Position numbers and translations under genes: made by a program
In this document: positions 10,780-20,119 of the stretch, piece by piece
How positions within the stretch are numbered: the first letter of the stretch is position 1
How the letters are laid out: the number at the start of each line of letters is the position of its first letter
NCBI GenBank assembly: GCA_030715195.1
Contig: JAUYVI010000001.1
Location: 496,001-560,000, forward strand
DNA from: Dongia sedimenti
GTDB lineage: Bacteria > Pseudomonadota > Alphaproteobacteria > Dongiales > Dongiaceae
DNA: 64,000 nt
Reading direction: 5' to 3'
Notes under the pieces: model-generated
What the model was told of the DNA's origin: nothing
The model's database searches: none
The model's input: the letters and a program-made list of their open reading frames with translations, nothing else

Positions 10780-11391
10780 ATGGAAAATAGCATCTTAAGA
10801 GCTCTGACGATCTCCGCACTGATCCTTGCCGCGCTGTTACGACCAGCCACGGCGCAGAATCAGTCAGGGCCATTCTCAGACGCCTTCCTCAGTGACCCTG
10901 CGATGCAGATGCAGTTTACAGCTCTGTGGAACTCGGCCTTTGATCTCTGCAAAGCAGAAGGAGAAGGGCGGGTAGAAGATTGTTTGATCAAACGAAGCAC
11001 AGAGGCCGCCCAACACGGTCGTCTCATGGGTGCCTATTGTGCGCCCGTTTCCTCCGATATTGCCCGGCATGACTGCGTTGTGATGGGTTCCGTCGCTGCG
11101 GATCTCGTCGTTAAGTTCGGGCTCGACAGTGTCGACAATTTCATTGAATCACATGGGTCTGACGGCTTCGACGCCATAGATGCCGCCGGAACAATGCTAT
11201 GGTCGTATCTCGATCACAAGTGTTCAACGTCCGCTAAACCGGACGACTGCCAGCGCGACGAAGTTACGACGCGCTTGCAACCGCCATTTTCCAAAGGCTG
11301 CAAAACCCTCGATGGCGTGCACAGGCAGGTGGATTGCCTTCTGGCACGCTGGATTGCCGCCCAAGTGGCTGAAATAGCGGCACGGCTTTGA
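10780..11391 (+). CDS. Secreted cysteine-containing protein of unknown function
   Basis: A 203-aa protein. A GGGGGCGG Shine-Dalgarno stretch at 10770-10777 supports the ATG at 10780 over a TTG 12 bases upstream. Residues 1-26 form a Sec signal peptide (ALTISALILAALLRPATA followed by QN). The mature part holds eight cysteines in spaced pairs (for example LCKAEGEGRVEDC and HKCSTSAKPDDC), suggesting disulfides in the periplasm. I do not recognise a family. Its codon use is less GC3-biased than that of folP and glmM on either side, so it may be a later insertion between them. Confidence 0.75.
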   Translation: MENSILRALTISALILAALLRPATAQNQSGPFSDAFLSDPAMQMQFTALWNSAFDLCKAEGEGRVEDCLIKRSTEAAQHGRLMGAYCAPVSSDIARHDCVVMGSVAADLVVKFGLDSVDNFIESHGSDGFDAIDAAGTMLWSYLDHKCSTSAKPDDCQRDEVTTRLQPPFSKGCKTLDGVHRQVDCLLARWIAAQVAEIAARL

Positions 11392-11503
11392 TCGTCGAAC
11401 CATCTGAATGGCAATGTGGCGGTGACCGGATAGGCCGAAACCCCGCCCAAAAACCGCCATTCCCGGTGCTATAATTCCTGCCTGGGAACGAATCGGACCG
11501 AAA

Positions 11504-12859
11504 ATGACGCGCAAACTCTTTGGAACCGACGGGGTCAGGGGACTCGCCAACAGCGAGCCGATCACCGCGGCCACCGCCCTCAAGCTGGCCTTGGCGGCCG
11601 GCGCCCATTTCACCCGCGGCGACCATCGGCACCGGGTGATCATCGGCAAGGACACCCGGCTCTCCGGCTACATGCTGGAGACGGCGCTGACCTCGGGCTT
11701 CCTGTCCATGGGCATGGATGTGATGCTGCTGGGGCCGCTGCCGACGCCGGCGGTCGGCATGCTGACCCGCTCGATGCGGGCCGATCTCGGGGTCATGATC
11801 TCGGCCTCGCACAATCCCTATCAGGACAACGGCATCAAGCTGTTCGGCCCCGACGGGTTCAAGCTCTCCGATGAGATCGAGGCGGAGATCGAGACCCGCC
11901 TCGCCGGCAACGACCTCGCGGCGAGCCTGGCGCATTCCGCCGATCTCGGCCGCGCCCGCCGCATCGACGACGCGCCGGGCCGCTACATCGAGTTCGTCAA
12001 GTCGAGCTTCCCGAAGGGCCTCAGCCTCGCCAACCTCAAGATCGTGGTCGATTGCGCCAACGGCGCCGCCTACAAGGTGGCGCCCACCGTGCTCTGGGAG
12101 CTGGGCGCGGAGGTGGTCGCGATCGGCGTCGAGCCGAGCGGCACCAACATCAACCTGCATTGCGGCGCCATGCATCCGGAGCGCCTGAAGACCGCGGTCA
12201 AGGACCAGAAGGCCGATCTCGGCATTGCCCTGGACGGCGACGCCGATCGCCTCATCGTCGTCGACGAGCATGGCCGGATGATCGACGGCGACCAGCTGAT
12301 GGCGGTGATCGCGCAGTCCTGGTCCGCCTCCGGCCGGCTGAGGAACGGCTTCGTCACCGCCACCGTCATGTCCAACCTCGGCCTCGAGCGGTTCCTGCAG
12401 TCCCAGCGGATTGCGCTGAAGCGGACCCTGGTCGGCGACCGCTACGTGGTCGAGGAGATGCGCCGCAACGGCGGCAATCTCGGCGGCGAGCAGTCGGGAC
12501 ACATCATCATGACCGACTTCGCCACCACCGGCGACGGCCTGATGGCGGCCCTGCAGGTCCTGGCCGTCCTGGTCCAGGCGGATAAACCCGCCAGCGAGAC
12601 CCTGCGGCTGTTCGCCCCGCTGCCCCAGCTTCTCCAGAACGTGCGCTACCGGGCCGGCGCCGCCCTGCCGCTCGACCAGGCGGCGGTGAAGGCGGCGATC
12701 CAGGCCGGCGAGGCCGAGCTCACCGGCAAGGGCCGGCTGCTGATTCGCAAATCCGGCACCGAGCCGCTGATCCGCGTCATGGCGGAAGGCGAAGACGAGG
12801 AGCTGGTGGCCCGCGTCGTGGCCGACATCGTGAAGGCGGTCGAAGCCGCCGCCGCATGA
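11504..12859 (+). CDS. glmM: GlmM phosphoglucosamine mutase
   Basis: A 451-aa enzyme converting glucosamine-6-phosphate to glucosamine-1-phosphate for UDP-GlcNAc, and so for peptidoglycan and LPS. The N-terminal GTDGVRG is diagnostic. The phosphorylated active-site serine is Ser102 ([12 protein letters not shown]); the metal site DGDADR is near residue 245; the sugar-binding GGEQSGHII and the C-terminal phosphate-binding [12 protein letters not shown] are present. Length is standard. It overlaps the next gene by the ATGA arrangement at 12856-12859. Confidence 0.98.
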   Translation: MTRKLFGTDGVRGLANSEPITAATALKLALAAGAHFTRGDHRHRVIIGKDTRLSGYMLETALTSGFLSMGMDVMLLGPLPTPAVGMLTRSMRADLGVMISASHNPYQDNGIKLFGPDGFKLSDEIEAEIETRLAGNDLAASLAHSADLGRARRIDDAPGRYIEFVKSSFPKGLSLANLKIVVDCANGAAYKVAPTVLWELGAEVVAIGVEPSGTNINLHCGAMHPERLKTAVKDQKADLGIALDGDADRLIVVDEHGRMIDGDQLMAVIAQSWSASGRLRNGFVTATVMSNLGLERFLQSQRIALKRTLVGDRYVVEEMRRNGGNLGGEQSGHIIMTDFATTGDGLMAALQVLAVLVQADKPASETLRLFAPLPQLLQNVRYRAGAALPLDQAAVKAAIQAGEAELTGKGRLLIRKSGTEPLIRVMAEGEDEELVARVVADIVKAVEAAAA

Positions 12860-13275
12860 GGTGGTGCCTTCTGCTGCTGGTCTTGCTCGTGGCAAGCCCG
12901 GTGGCCGCCGCCGACCTGCTGCCCAGATTGGTCGGGGCGGGGTTCGCGCTCGAGCGGCCGGAGCCGCAGGCCGCCCGTCGCGGCGCCTATGCCCAGACCG
13001 AACTCACCCTCTACAGCCCGGGGCTCTCCTTCTGGGTGGATGTCGCGGCGCTCCAGGCCGGTGACCATCTCGTGCTGACTCTCAAGGATCCGGACGGCGG
13101 CCTGATGGCGGCGCGGGACCTCGACTTCGACCTGCCCAAGGACGACTACTTCGCCTTCGCCGGCATGAAGCGGCCATCCCGTGGCTGGAAGCGCGGGCCA
13201 TATACCGGCACGGTCCAGGTGGTCCGCGGCGACTGGATTCTGATCGAGGAGTCGATCCATACGGCCTTGCCTTAG
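12856..13275 (+). CDS. Small exported protein of unknown function after glmM
   Basis: A 139-aa protein whose start ATG overlaps the glmM stop. The N-terminus is a clear Sec signal peptide ([19 protein letters not shown], cleavage around residue 19). The rest looks like a small beta-rich periplasmic domain ([40 protein letters not shown]). The phrase resembles the helper domains that describe drug/metabolite binding, but I cannot name a family. Co-translation with glmM suggests an envelope role; that is inference. Confidence 0.75.
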   Translation: MRWCLLLLVLLVASPVAAADLLPRLVGAGFALERPEPQAARRGAYAQTELTLYSPGLSFWVDVAALQAGDHLVLTLKDPDGGLMAARDLDFDLPKDDYFAFAGMKRPSRGWKRGPYTGTVQVVRGDWILIEESIHTALP

Positions 13276-13315
13276 ATCAATCGCCGATTAGAGTCCTCGA
13301 CCGGGAGTTTCTGCC

Positions 13316-13585
13316 ATGCCTTCGGTCCAGTTCACGTCGCATCTCCGCAAGGTGGCCCCGGCCGGCACGATCACGGTCGGCGGCGGCACCCTGCGCGCGG
13401 CGCTCGACGAGATCTTCGCCCGGCATCCGCAGGTGAAGTCCTATGTGCTCGACGACCAGGAGCGCCTGCGCAAGCACGTGGTCATCTTCGTCGATGGCGC
13501 GCGCGTTTCCGGCGGCAGCGACTTGATGCTGCCCGTGAATCCGTCGGCGCAAATCTATGTTCTTCAAGCATTGTCGGGAGGGTGA
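13316..13585 (+). CDS. MoaD/ThiS-like ubiquitin-fold protein
   Basis: An 89-aa protein with the beta-grasp pattern of the MoaD/ThiS superfamily: a leading beta hairpin, a helix (LRAALDEIFARHPQVKSYV), the VVIFVDGARV strand and a C-terminal di-glycine (LQALSGG). In MoaD and ThiS the terminal glycine is adenylated and thiocarboxylated to carry sulfur. No MoaE, ThiG or adenylating enzyme is adjacent, so this is unlikely to be the housekeeping MoaD. Its stop overlaps the next gene's ATG (13582-13585), tying it to the propeller protein. I recall the same two-gene pairing in other bacteria, but I cannot check this here. Confidence 0.8.
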   Translation: MPSVQFTSHLRKVAPAGTITVGGGTLRAALDEIFARHPQVKSYVLDDQERLRKHVVIFVDGARVSGGSDLMLPVNPSAQIYVLQALSGG

Positions 13586-14670
13586 CGATGGCGTCGCGCA
13601 TGTTGGTCGGCAGCCGCAAGGGACTCTTCATCCTGGAGCCCAAGGGCGGTGCCCAGGGACCGGAATGGGAGATCGCGCGGCAGGCTTTCCTCGGCCAGCC
13701 GGTCTCTCAGGTGCTGCACGATCCGCGCGACGGCGCGCTCTATGCCGCCCTCAACCTCGGGCATTTCGGCGCCAAGCTGCACCGCTCCGATGACGGCGGC
13801 GCGACCTGGATCGAGGTCGCGGCACCGGCCTTCCCCAAGGTCGAGGGAAAGGAAGATGCGCCTAGCCTCGGCATGATCTGGGCGCTCGAAGCCGCCGGTC
13901 CGGACATGCCCGGCGTCATCTGGGCCGGCACCATGCCGGCGGGCGTCTTCCGCTCCGAGGACCAGGGCGCCACCTGGATTCAGAACCCGGCCTTCGAGAC
14001 CATCCCCGGCAAGTCCGAATGGTTCGGCGGCGGCAATGACGCGCCGGGCCTGCATTCGATCGCGATCCATCCCAAGGACAGCCGGAAGATGGTGGTCGGC
14101 ATCTCCTGCGGCGGCGCCTGGGTCACCGGCGATGCCGGCGCCACCTGGGGCAATGCCGCGAAGGGGATGTGGGCCGCCTATATGCCGCCCGACCAGCGCG
14201 AGAACCCAGCGGTCCAGGACCCGCACCGGATCGTCCGCTGCCGCGACCATCCCGACACGCTCTGGACCCAGCACCACAACGCCCAGTTCCGGAGCACCGA
14301 CGGCGCCGCCGCCTGGAGCACGATCTCGGAGACCTTCGGCTTCGCGGTGGCGGCCCATCCGAGGAATGCCGAGACCGCCTGGTTCGTCCCGGCCCAGAAG
14401 GACGAGTTCCGCATCCCGGCCGACGGCGACTTCTGCGTCCTCAAGACCGAGGATGGCGGCAAGAGCTTCCGCCGGATCACCGCCGGCCTGCCGCCGAAAC
14501 CCTGCTACGACCTCATCTACCGCCATGCCCTCGATGTCGATGGCGAAGGCCGCGCTCTCGCCTTCGGCTCGACCACGGGAAATCTTTGGGCGAGCGGGGA
14601 TAGCGGCGAAAGCTGGCATGTCGTCTCAAATCATCTGCCGCCGATCTACTGTCTTAAGTTCGCACTTTAA
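13582..14670 (+). CDS. BNR/sialidase-like beta-propeller protein
   Basis: A 362-aa protein made of repeated Asp-box-like blades: SDDGGATWIEV, SEDQGATWIQN, TGDAGATWGN, STDGAAAWSTI, TEDGGKSFRRI and SGDSGESWHVV. No signal peptide is seen, so it is probably cytoplasmic. Asp-box propellers include sialidases, VPS10-type domains and photosystem assembly factors. No sialidase catalytic Arg triad can be assigned with confidence, so enzymatic activity is doubtful. It overlaps the MoaD-like gene by 4 bases, which argues for a joint function with a sulfur-carrier-like protein. Confidence 0.82.
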   Translation: MTMASRMLVGSRKGLFILEPKGGAQGPEWEIARQAFLGQPVSQVLHDPRDGALYAALNLGHFGAKLHRSDDGGATWIEVAAPAFPKVEGKEDAPSLGMIWALEAAGPDMPGVIWAGTMPAGVFRSEDQGATWIQNPAFETIPGKSEWFGGGNDAPGLHSIAIHPKDSRKMVVGISCGGAWVTGDAGATWGNAAKGMWAAYMPPDQRENPAVQDPHRIVRCRDHPDTLWTQHHNAQFRSTDGAAAWSTISETFGFAVAAHPRNAETAWFVPAQKDEFRIPADGDFCVLKTEDGGKSFRRITAGLPPKPCYDLIYRHALDVDGEGRALAFGSTTGNLWASGDSGESWHVVSNHLPPIYCLKFAL

Positions 14671-14888
14671 GATCCGGCTCACCTTCTGCATGAAGAGGAG
14701 GATGCTGCGCTAGAAATCTGATTATTCAGCTTATTTTTGTCTCACCGGTATTTCTCCCGGCGATGCTCGGGAACGGTTCCCGGCGCTGGTCGGGCAGCCC
14801 TCTCTGGCCCGCCGGCCCGCTCCCTGAGCTACTGCTGCGCGCCGGAACGCGCTCCGCAACGGCGCGACAGAAAGCCAGGGAGGAAGAG

Positions 14889-16109
14889 ATGTGCGGATTG
14901 CCTCACCATGCCGGCTGCGCGCACGGCGCGGACGGACACGACCGGCGCACCCTGCTGAAGCGGCTCATGGCCCTCGGCCTGACCGCGCCGCTCGCCAACC
15001 TCGTCCTCGACCGCAGGGCCATGGCGGCGACCAGCTTTCTCGACCGCGGCGAATTCATGGACGGCGTGACCGCGCTGGTCGCCCGGGCCAAATCCCCCGA
15101 GCTCCGCGAGGCCAAGCCCTTCGATCTCACCGGGCGCGAGCTGCCCTGGAAGGATCTCGGGATCACCCTCGCCAAGGGCCAGGAAGCGACCTTCCTGATC
15201 GGCGGCCGGGTCTGGCTCGCCCGCGAAGCGGACCTCTGGGTCGAACCGGGCGTCGCGTTCCACGTCCGCACCCGGGGCACCCGCCCCATGTTCAACCCGA
15301 TGAGCAACACCGGGACCTTGACCGCCGGCGCCGACGGTCCCCTCGAAATGGCCCGCTCGCTGGTCGAGTTCCAGGACCCGAAGGGTGAGCTGGCGGTGCC
15401 GAAGGAGGACTACGCCAAGGCCGACGCGCATATCTACGGCATCGTGCTGGTCTGGAACGGCAGCGCCCAGGCCGGTATCCAAAGCCTGCTCAGCCATGGC
15501 GATGTCGACGGCATCCTCGGCACGGAACTGGCCCGGCTCCAGTCGCCCCGCAAGCTGCCTGAGGGCTGGCACAACTTCTTCATGCTGGGGGGCGGCCCGG
15601 TCATCTTCAATGACATCGGCAACGGCGCGATCGCCGTCGAGCCGCTGAAGAACGCCGGCATTCTGCAGCGCCCGGTCGGCCTCGAGTTGAAGCCGGGGAC
15701 CAAGCTCAGCTGGCGCTGGATCGTCGAGGAGCTGCCGTCGCACCTGCCGGAGAACCAGCTCACCTCGCACGACTACCTCTCCATCGCCGCGGAATTCGAC
15801 GACGGCCTGGACCTCACCTACTTCTGGAGCGCGAGCCTGCCGGTCGGCACCGCCTTCCGCTGCCCGATCCCGCGCTGGACGCCGCTCGAGTTCCACATGG
15901 CGGTCCGCAGCGGCTTCGCCGATCTCGGCAAATGGGTCAGCGACGAGCGCGACATCTACGCCGACTACCAGCAGCACATCGGCGGCCCCGCCAAGACCGT
16001 GGTCAACGTCTGGCTGCTCGGCGTCTCCCTGTTCCAACGCCGCGCCGGCTCCGCCCGCTTCGCCGACATGCAGGTTTCGCAGCCGGGCGCGGAAACCTTG
16101 AAGCTTTGA
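14889..16109 (+). CDS. DUF3047 family protein with Tat-like leader
   Basis: A 406-aa protein. The strong Shine-Dalgarno GGGAGGAAGAG at 14878-14888 fixes the ATG at 14889 rather than starts further upstream. Residues about 20-48 look like a twin-arginine leader (DRRTLLKRLMALGLTAPLAN). The N-terminal half (about 50-250) includes GGRVWLAREADLWVEPGVAFHVR, a carbohydrate-binding-like strand set. The C-terminal half matches DUF3047, with LTSHDYLSIAAEFDDG and YFWSASLPVGTAFR. The function of DUF3047 is unknown. The gene is solitary, followed by the repeat element at 16194. Confidence 0.78.
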   Translation: MCGLPHHAGCAHGADGHDRRTLLKRLMALGLTAPLANLVLDRRAMAATSFLDRGEFMDGVTALVARAKSPELREAKPFDLTGRELPWKDLGITLAKGQEATFLIGGRVWLAREADLWVEPGVAFHVRTRGTRPMFNPMSNTGTLTAGADGPLEMARSLVEFQDPKGELAVPKEDYAKADAHIYGIVLVWNGSAQAGIQSLLSHGDVDGILGTELARLQSPRKLPEGWHNFFMLGGGPVIFNDIGNGAIAVEPLKNAGILQRPVGLELKPGTKLSWRWIVEELPSHLPENQLTSHDYLSIAAEFDDGLDLTYFWSASLPVGTAFRCPIPRWTPLEFHMAVRSGFADLGKWVSDERDIYADYQQHIGGPAKTVVNVWLLGVSLFQRRAGSARFADMQVSQPGAETLKL

Positions 16110-16193
16110 CGAGGCAGCATTGACCGCCACGCCTCCCCGTCTTCGAGCAAATTGTGTCAGCCGGGCGCCCGCCCGTCCATAAACGCTCACCTC

Positions 16194-16222
16194 TTGCGCT
16201 GGAACAAAAAAAGAACTATGAT
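16194..16222 (+). promoter_or_regulatory. Promoter of repeat-family copy 1
   Basis: TTGCGC at 16194-16199 and TATGAT at 16217-16222 are 17 bases apart with an A-rich spacer. Copy 2 has the same elements and copy 3 has variant elements at the corresponding place, so this looks like a conserved sigma70-type promoter. Confidence 0.6.
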
Positions 16223-16580
16223 GCTCTCGCGGTGGCCGTGTGTCCTCCGCGATCAATGCGTATTTGTTCTTGGCAAACCGGTGCCACTGCCTTCAGCCAA
16301 CATGAAGGACAGTGACCGATGTTGCGCGTGTCGCTTCTCTGAGGCGGTCGGCGTGCGCGCAACGTTGACCGGACGTTGACGAGATCAGATTCGCCCCTAG
16401 CGCAGACCGACGCAGACGAGATTAAGCTGTCTGCGTCCAACGCAGACCGGACGCAGACAGAATCAGGATGGCGCGGCGCCAACGCAGGGACACAGACGGA
16501 ATCAGGAGTGCCGAGTTCCAACGCAGACCGACCCCAGACGGAATTGCGCAACCCCGACCGGACCCCGACGGAATCAAGAA
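16194..16580 (+). repeat. Repeat-family copy 1: promoter, structured leader and array of ~40-base units (candidate ncRNA)
   Basis: Transcript direction is inferred as plus from the promoter at 16194-16222. The leader contains TCGCGG/CCGCGA able to pair around 16225-16252. A hairpin at 16285-16314 has CACTG plus CCTTCA pairing with TGAAGG plus CAGTG, with one bulged A. The array follows: a unit with ACGTTGAC-CGG-ACGTTGAC at 16362-16380, then units starting near 16401, 16440, 16482, 16521 and 16551 (steps of 30-42 bases). The unit at 16440 has ACGCAGAC-CGG-ACGCAGAC and that at 16551 has ACCCCGAC-CGG-ACCCCGAC. No transposase, start codon with Shine-Dalgarno or conserved frame is associated. Function unknown. 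Confidence 0.65.
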
Positions 16581-16990
16581 TCGATTCCAGGCCTGTTGAT
16601 GAAATCAGGCATTGACCGTCAAAGACTTAGCCCAGCACGACGGCGGCAAAGCAGGATATGTCCGTCAGGGTTCAGACCGGCGGCACCCAGCCAGCATCCA
16701 AGCTCGCGCTTCGCGGAGCTAAGGCACGGACTCCGAATACAAAAAGAAGAAGGACTGTCATTCCGCGGACGCGCCAAGCGGACGTAGCTGTACGACACCG
16801 TCTCTGCCCCTAAGGAGCGTTCAACGGTCTCGCTCGCTCTACGTAGTTATACTTATCGGAGCAGCGCCGAATTTAACTAGGAATAAAGAGGATGTGGATA
16901 GGATCACTCGGGCAAGCCCGACCGTAGGCCGGCGAAGTTTCCGACAGCCCCCGAGCGCGGGAGCGGCTGTTGCTCACCCTGGAGGAATCG
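16581..16990. other. Intergenic stretch before the chemoreceptor gene
   Basis: About 410 bases with lower GC than the surroundings and no credible gene on either strand. The 3' end carries a GGAGGA ribosome-binding site at 16981-16986 for the next gene. I see no clear promoter or terminator in it. Confidence 0.5.
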
Positions 16991-18697
16991 ATGCTTAAAC
17001 TCGCCAACTGGAAGATGCTTTACAAGCTGATGCTGCTGGTAGCGACGATGTCCGCTATCATCGTGGTCATCTCGGTTATCGGGGTATTCAGCCTGACCTC
17101 GACCGTTGCCACGACGAAGACGGTCGCGGGCGACGGAAAAATTGCTTTGCTTGGCGCCCGGATCAACCAGAACGTCCTTTACCTCAATCGTGCCGAGTTT
17201 CGTCTTGTCTCCGACCCGACGCCCGAAACATTCGCGGCAGTCACAAAGGTTATTGACGACAACAAGAAGCTTCTCAGCGATCGAATCGCCCAATCGCGAG
17301 ATGGTGCGGATCCCGAGGAGATCGCAAAGCTGGATGCCATCGACGCAAAGCTGAAGGCGTACCAGGATCACTTGTCGGGCACGCTGGAGATGGTGCGCCA
17401 GATCGGCGGCCAAGTCGTCCTTGGTGACGCCCAGAAGAAGCTTGCCGCGACAGCTATGGAGAGCCGCAAGGCCGCCGAGGCCGCAATCGCGGAAATCAAA
17501 GCCTACGCGGATTTTGAGTCCAATAAGTCTGACGCCCAGGCGGAAGCAGCCGCCAAGTCCGGCAGCGAAACCGTGATAGCGATGATCGTCGTGGCACTCG
17601 TCGGAATCGTCGGCGGGATCACGTTCGGCTACCTCCTCGCCTCCTTTGCCATCGCCAAGCCGATCGCGCATTCGGTCGGCAGCCTGAAGGAACTGTCGGA
17701 GGGCAATACCGAAAACAACATCTATGGCGTGGGCCGAAAGGACGAAGTCGGCCAGATTGCCGCGACCATGCAGGTCTTCAAGGAAAACTTGATCCGCAAC
17801 CGGGAAATGCAAGCCCGCGAGGCTTCCGAGCAAGAGGCCCGCGGTAAGCGCGCCAAGTTTATCGAAAACCTGACTTCTTCATTTGATCAAGAGGCGACCG
17901 CAGTCGTTAAGACGGTATCATCCGCCGCTACGGAGATGCAGGCCACGGCCAGCTCGATGTCGGCAACCGCGGAGGAGACAGCCCGGCAGGCGACAGCCGT
18001 AGCGGCGGCTTCGGAACAGGCTTCAGCTAACGTTCAAACTGTCGCGTCCGCCACCGAGGAACTCTCCTCCTCCGTTCAGGAGATCACCCGTCAGGTTGCG
18101 GAATCGACGAGGATCGCCGGCGATGCGGTCGTCCAAGCCGAAAGGTCCGGCCAATTGGTAAAAGCCCTTTCCGAGGCGGCGCAACGGATCGGCGCAGTAG
18201 TGAGCCTGATCAACGAAATCGCGAGCCAGACGAACTTGCTGGCGCTCAATGCGACAATCGAAGCTGCCCGAGCCGGAGATGCAGGCAAAGGCTTCGCGGT
18301 CGTCGCGTCCGAAGTGAAGAGCCTGGCCAATCAGACCGCCAAGGCAACCGAGGAAATCGGCGCTCAGATCGCCAGTATACAGCAGGCGACTGGCGAGACC
18401 GTCGGATCGATCGAGGAAATCACCGGGGTGATCCGTCGCATCAGCGAGATCACGACCACAATCGCCGCTGCTGTCGAGGAGCAGGGTGCGGCCACCCAGG
18501 AGATCGCCCGAAACGTTCAAGAGGCCGCGCGCGGCACCCAGGAGGTTTCTTCCAACATTGTCTCGGTTACCGAGGCTTCGCAGCACACCGGCACCGCCGC
18601 CACTCAGCTCCTTGGCGCCTCTGGTGACTTGGCAAAGCAGGCTGAGACCATGCGCACCCAGGTTGAGAAGTTCATCGCCGGCATTAAGGCGGCTTAA
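16991..18697 (+). CDS. Methyl-accepting chemotaxis protein
   Basis: A 568-aa chemoreceptor. The ATG at 16991 follows GGAGGA with 4 bases between, and is preferred over a TTG at 16970. Transmembrane helix 1 lies at about residues 12-35, a four-helix-bundle periplasmic sensor at about 36-190, and helix 2 at about 192-217. A HAMP domain follows ([21 protein letters not shown] and so on), and then a long cytoplasmic signalling coiled coil. The highly conserved tip reads [20 protein letters not shown] and [15 protein letters not shown]. No CheB/CheR tether pentapeptide is obvious at the C-terminus. The ligand cannot be predicted. The gene is monocistronic, ending at a strong hairpin. Confidence 0.95.
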   Translation: MLKLANWKMLYKLMLLVATMSAIIVVISVIGVFSLTSTVATTKTVAGDGKIALLGARINQNVLYLNRAEFRLVSDPTPETFAAVTKVIDDNKKLLSDRIAQSRDGADPEEIAKLDAIDAKLKAYQDHLSGTLEMVRQIGGQVVLGDAQKKLAATAMESRKAAEAAIAEIKAYADFESNKSDAQAEAAAKSGSETVIAMIVVALVGIVGGITFGYLLASFAIAKPIAHSVGSLKELSEGNTENNIYGVGRKDEVGQIAATMQVFKENLIRNREMQAREASEQEARGKRAKFIENLTSSFDQEATAVVKTVSSAATEMQATASSMSATAEETARQATAVAAASEQASANVQTVASATEELSSSVQEITRQVAESTRIAGDAVVQAERSGQLVKALSEAAQRIGAVVSLINEIASQTNLLALNATIEAARAGDAGKGFAVVASEVKSLANQTAKATEEIGAQIASIQQATGETVGSIEEITGVIRRISEITTTIAAAVEEQGAATQEIARNVQEAARGTQEVSSNIVSVTEASQHTGTAATQLLGASGDLAKQAETMRTQVEKFIAGIKAA

Positions 18698-18708
18698 AAA
18701 CCAGACAC

Positions 18709-18746
18709 GAGGGGTGCCCCGGCGTTGCTCCAGGGGCACCTCCTCT
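18709..18746 (+). terminator. Terminator-like hairpin after the chemoreceptor gene
   Basis: GGTGCCCC at 18713-18720 pairs with GGGGCACC at 18733-18740. The stem can be extended by GAGG on the left and TCCTC on the right. A short pyrimidine stretch (TCTTCCT) follows. It lies 12 bases after the stop. Confidence 0.6.
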
Positions 18747-18768
18747 TCCTAGATAGAGGAAGGGCGCC

Positions 18769-19047
18769 ATGCATCCTCGAATAGAAGTCCGGCGACTAGC
18801 CGTGGAGTCGCGTCAGCGAGAGATTTTGCGCCTTTCGATGATTGGTCTGTGCGATGCCTTACGCCGAGTATGTAGTCGTCTGGGTCAGGATCACTTCGCA
18901 ACTGTCTTCGGCCTTTGCGATACGATATGTGCGATCGTCTCCGATCCTAAGGCGAGTACCGATCGTCTGATCGCCATCGCGAATGCCTTTGAACGTTGGT
19001 CTCGCCAGTTCGCAACATCTCTGATCTCACTATCGGCCGCGTGCTAA
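18769..19047 (+). CDS. Small hypothetical protein, possibly helical
   Basis: A 92-aa open frame with a good Shine-Dalgarno (GAGGAAGGG, 5 bases before ATG). It contains regular helix-forming residues (REILRLSMIGLCDALRRVCSRL, shortened here: key residues Arg, Leu and Cys at i, i+3/4) and three to four cysteines. It lies between the chemoreceptor terminator and repeat copy 2. I recognise no family. Codon use is less biased than in core genes, so it may be spurious or recently acquired. Confidence 0.4.
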   Translation: MHPRIEVRRLAVESRQREILRLSMIGLCDALRRVCSRLGQDHFATVFGLCDTICAIVSDPKASTDRLIAIANAFERWSRQFATSLISLSAAC

Positions 19048-19152
19048 ATTCTCAAATTCCGCCAAGCTTGTTCCGAATGGGGCACCGGGCAGGCGGCTGT
19101 CCAAGTTTGACGTCTCTGGACCGATAGCCGGATCGATACCGGCCGTACCTTG

Positions 19153-19180
19153 TTGCGCCGGAACAAAAAAGAACTATGAT
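19153..19180 (+). promoter_or_regulatory. Promoter of repeat-family copy 2
   Basis: TTGCGC at 19153-19158 and TATGAT at 19175-19180 with a 16-base spacer. It is nearly identical to the copy 1 promoter, differing mainly by one A in the spacer's A-tract. Confidence 0.6.
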
Positions 19181-19770
19181 GCTTCTCGCGATGGCCGTCA
19201 TGCGCCTTCCGCGATCCAATGCGTGTTTGTTTTTGGCAAACCGGTTGCCACTGCCTTCAGCCAACGTGAAGGACAGTGACCGATGTTGCGCGTGCCGCTT
19301 TGCTGAAGAGGTCGGCATGCGCGCAACGTTGACCGGACGTTGACGAGATCAGACCCGGCCCCAACGCAAACCGAACGCAGACGAGATCAAGCTGTCTGCG
19401 TTCAACGCCGACAGGACGCAGGCAGAATCAAGGGCTTGCCGGGCGCCAACGCAGACGGGACACAGACGGAATGAGGAGTGCCGACCTCCAACGCAGACCG
19501 GACGCAGACAGAATCCGAACGACCTGCCGCCAGGGTTTACCGGAGGTTTACGGAATGGAAAATCGATCCGGGACTTTGGGCGCGACAAAGCAGTTTCACG
19601 CCAATGCTTTAAGGCGTGCTTCCAGCCCAAGAAACGGCAGCGGCCGTAAACCTGATTTCCGACCCAGACCGGACACCGACAGGAGCAAGCACGCGTCCCC
19701 GACGCAGACCGGACACAGACAGAATGAGACCCGCGTCCCCGACGCAGACCGGACACAGACAAGGAAAGGA
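19153..19770 (+). repeat. Repeat-family copy 2: promoter, structured leader and long array (candidate ncRNA)
   Basis: It is closely similar to copy 1 from the promoter through about 19350. The hairpin at 19249-19278 has the same stem and a one-base loop change. ACGTTGAC-CGG-ACGTTGAC lies at 19326-19344. Array units start near 19364, 19405, 19449 and 19491. A divergent unit at 19534-19551 reads GGTTTAC, CGGA, GGTTTAC. Further units are at 19662, 19702 and 19742, of which the last two follow an exact 40-base period. The array ends just before the azlD stop, so a transcript would run antisense to the azl operon's 3' end unless terminated. Confidence 0.65.
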
Positions 19771-19780
19771 CCCTGAAGCG

Positions 19781-20119
19781 TCAGATCGGCAGCAGCCAGC
19801 GCAGCAGCAGGAAGGCGACGACCCCGGCGCCGATCGTGGCGAAGAGGTTCTTGCCGAAATAGCTGACCGCCGCCGCGACCAGGGCGGCGAGCAGCGCCGG
19901 GTTGTGCCAGGTCGCGTCGAGCTTCGTGCCGTCGCCCGGATAGAGCACGGTCGGCACGATGATCGCCGTCAGCACCGCGACCGGCACGAAGGCCAGCGCC
20001 CGCTCGATGATCGGCGGGAAGCGGAAATGGTTGGCGAACAGATAGACCGGCCAGCGGATCGCCAGGTTGATCAGCGCCATGCCCAGGATCATCAGGGGGA
20101 TCATGACCGCGACGCTCAT
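19781..20119 (-). CDS. azlD: AzlD-family branched-chain amino acid exporter subunit
   Basis: A 112-aa membrane protein with about four hydrophobic helices (VAVMIPLMILGMALINLAI, ALAFVPVAVLTAIIVPTVLY, LLAALVAAAVSYF, LFATIGAGVVAFLLLRWLL). AzlD is the small partner of AzlC in branched-chain amino acid efflux. Its start overlaps the azlC stop by 4 bases (20116-20119), as is typical of the pair. Third gene of a MocR-azlC-azlD operon. Confidence 0.88.
   Translation of the reverse strand: MSVAVMIPLMILGMALINLAIRWPVYLFANHFRFPPIIERALAFVPVAVLTAIIVPTVLYPGDGTKLDATWHNPALLAALVAAAVSYFGKNLFATIGAGVVAFLLLRWLLPI

Noticed and set aside
13582-14670. Active sialidase annotation for the BNR propeller
   Set aside because: Asp-boxes alone do not show activity; the Arg triad and nucleophile could not be placed and there is no signal peptide.
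16216-19762. Minus-strand open frames through the repeat arrays, with repeated phrases such as PVCVGAR and DSVCVRSAL
   Set aside because: The two arms of a unit are 11 bases apart, so they are read in different frames and protein selection cannot explain their identity. No ribosome-binding sites precede these frames, and the promoters point the other way.
16401-19770. CRISPR array
   Set aside because: Units vary in sequence and length, there are no unique spacers between constant repeats, and no cas genes occur.
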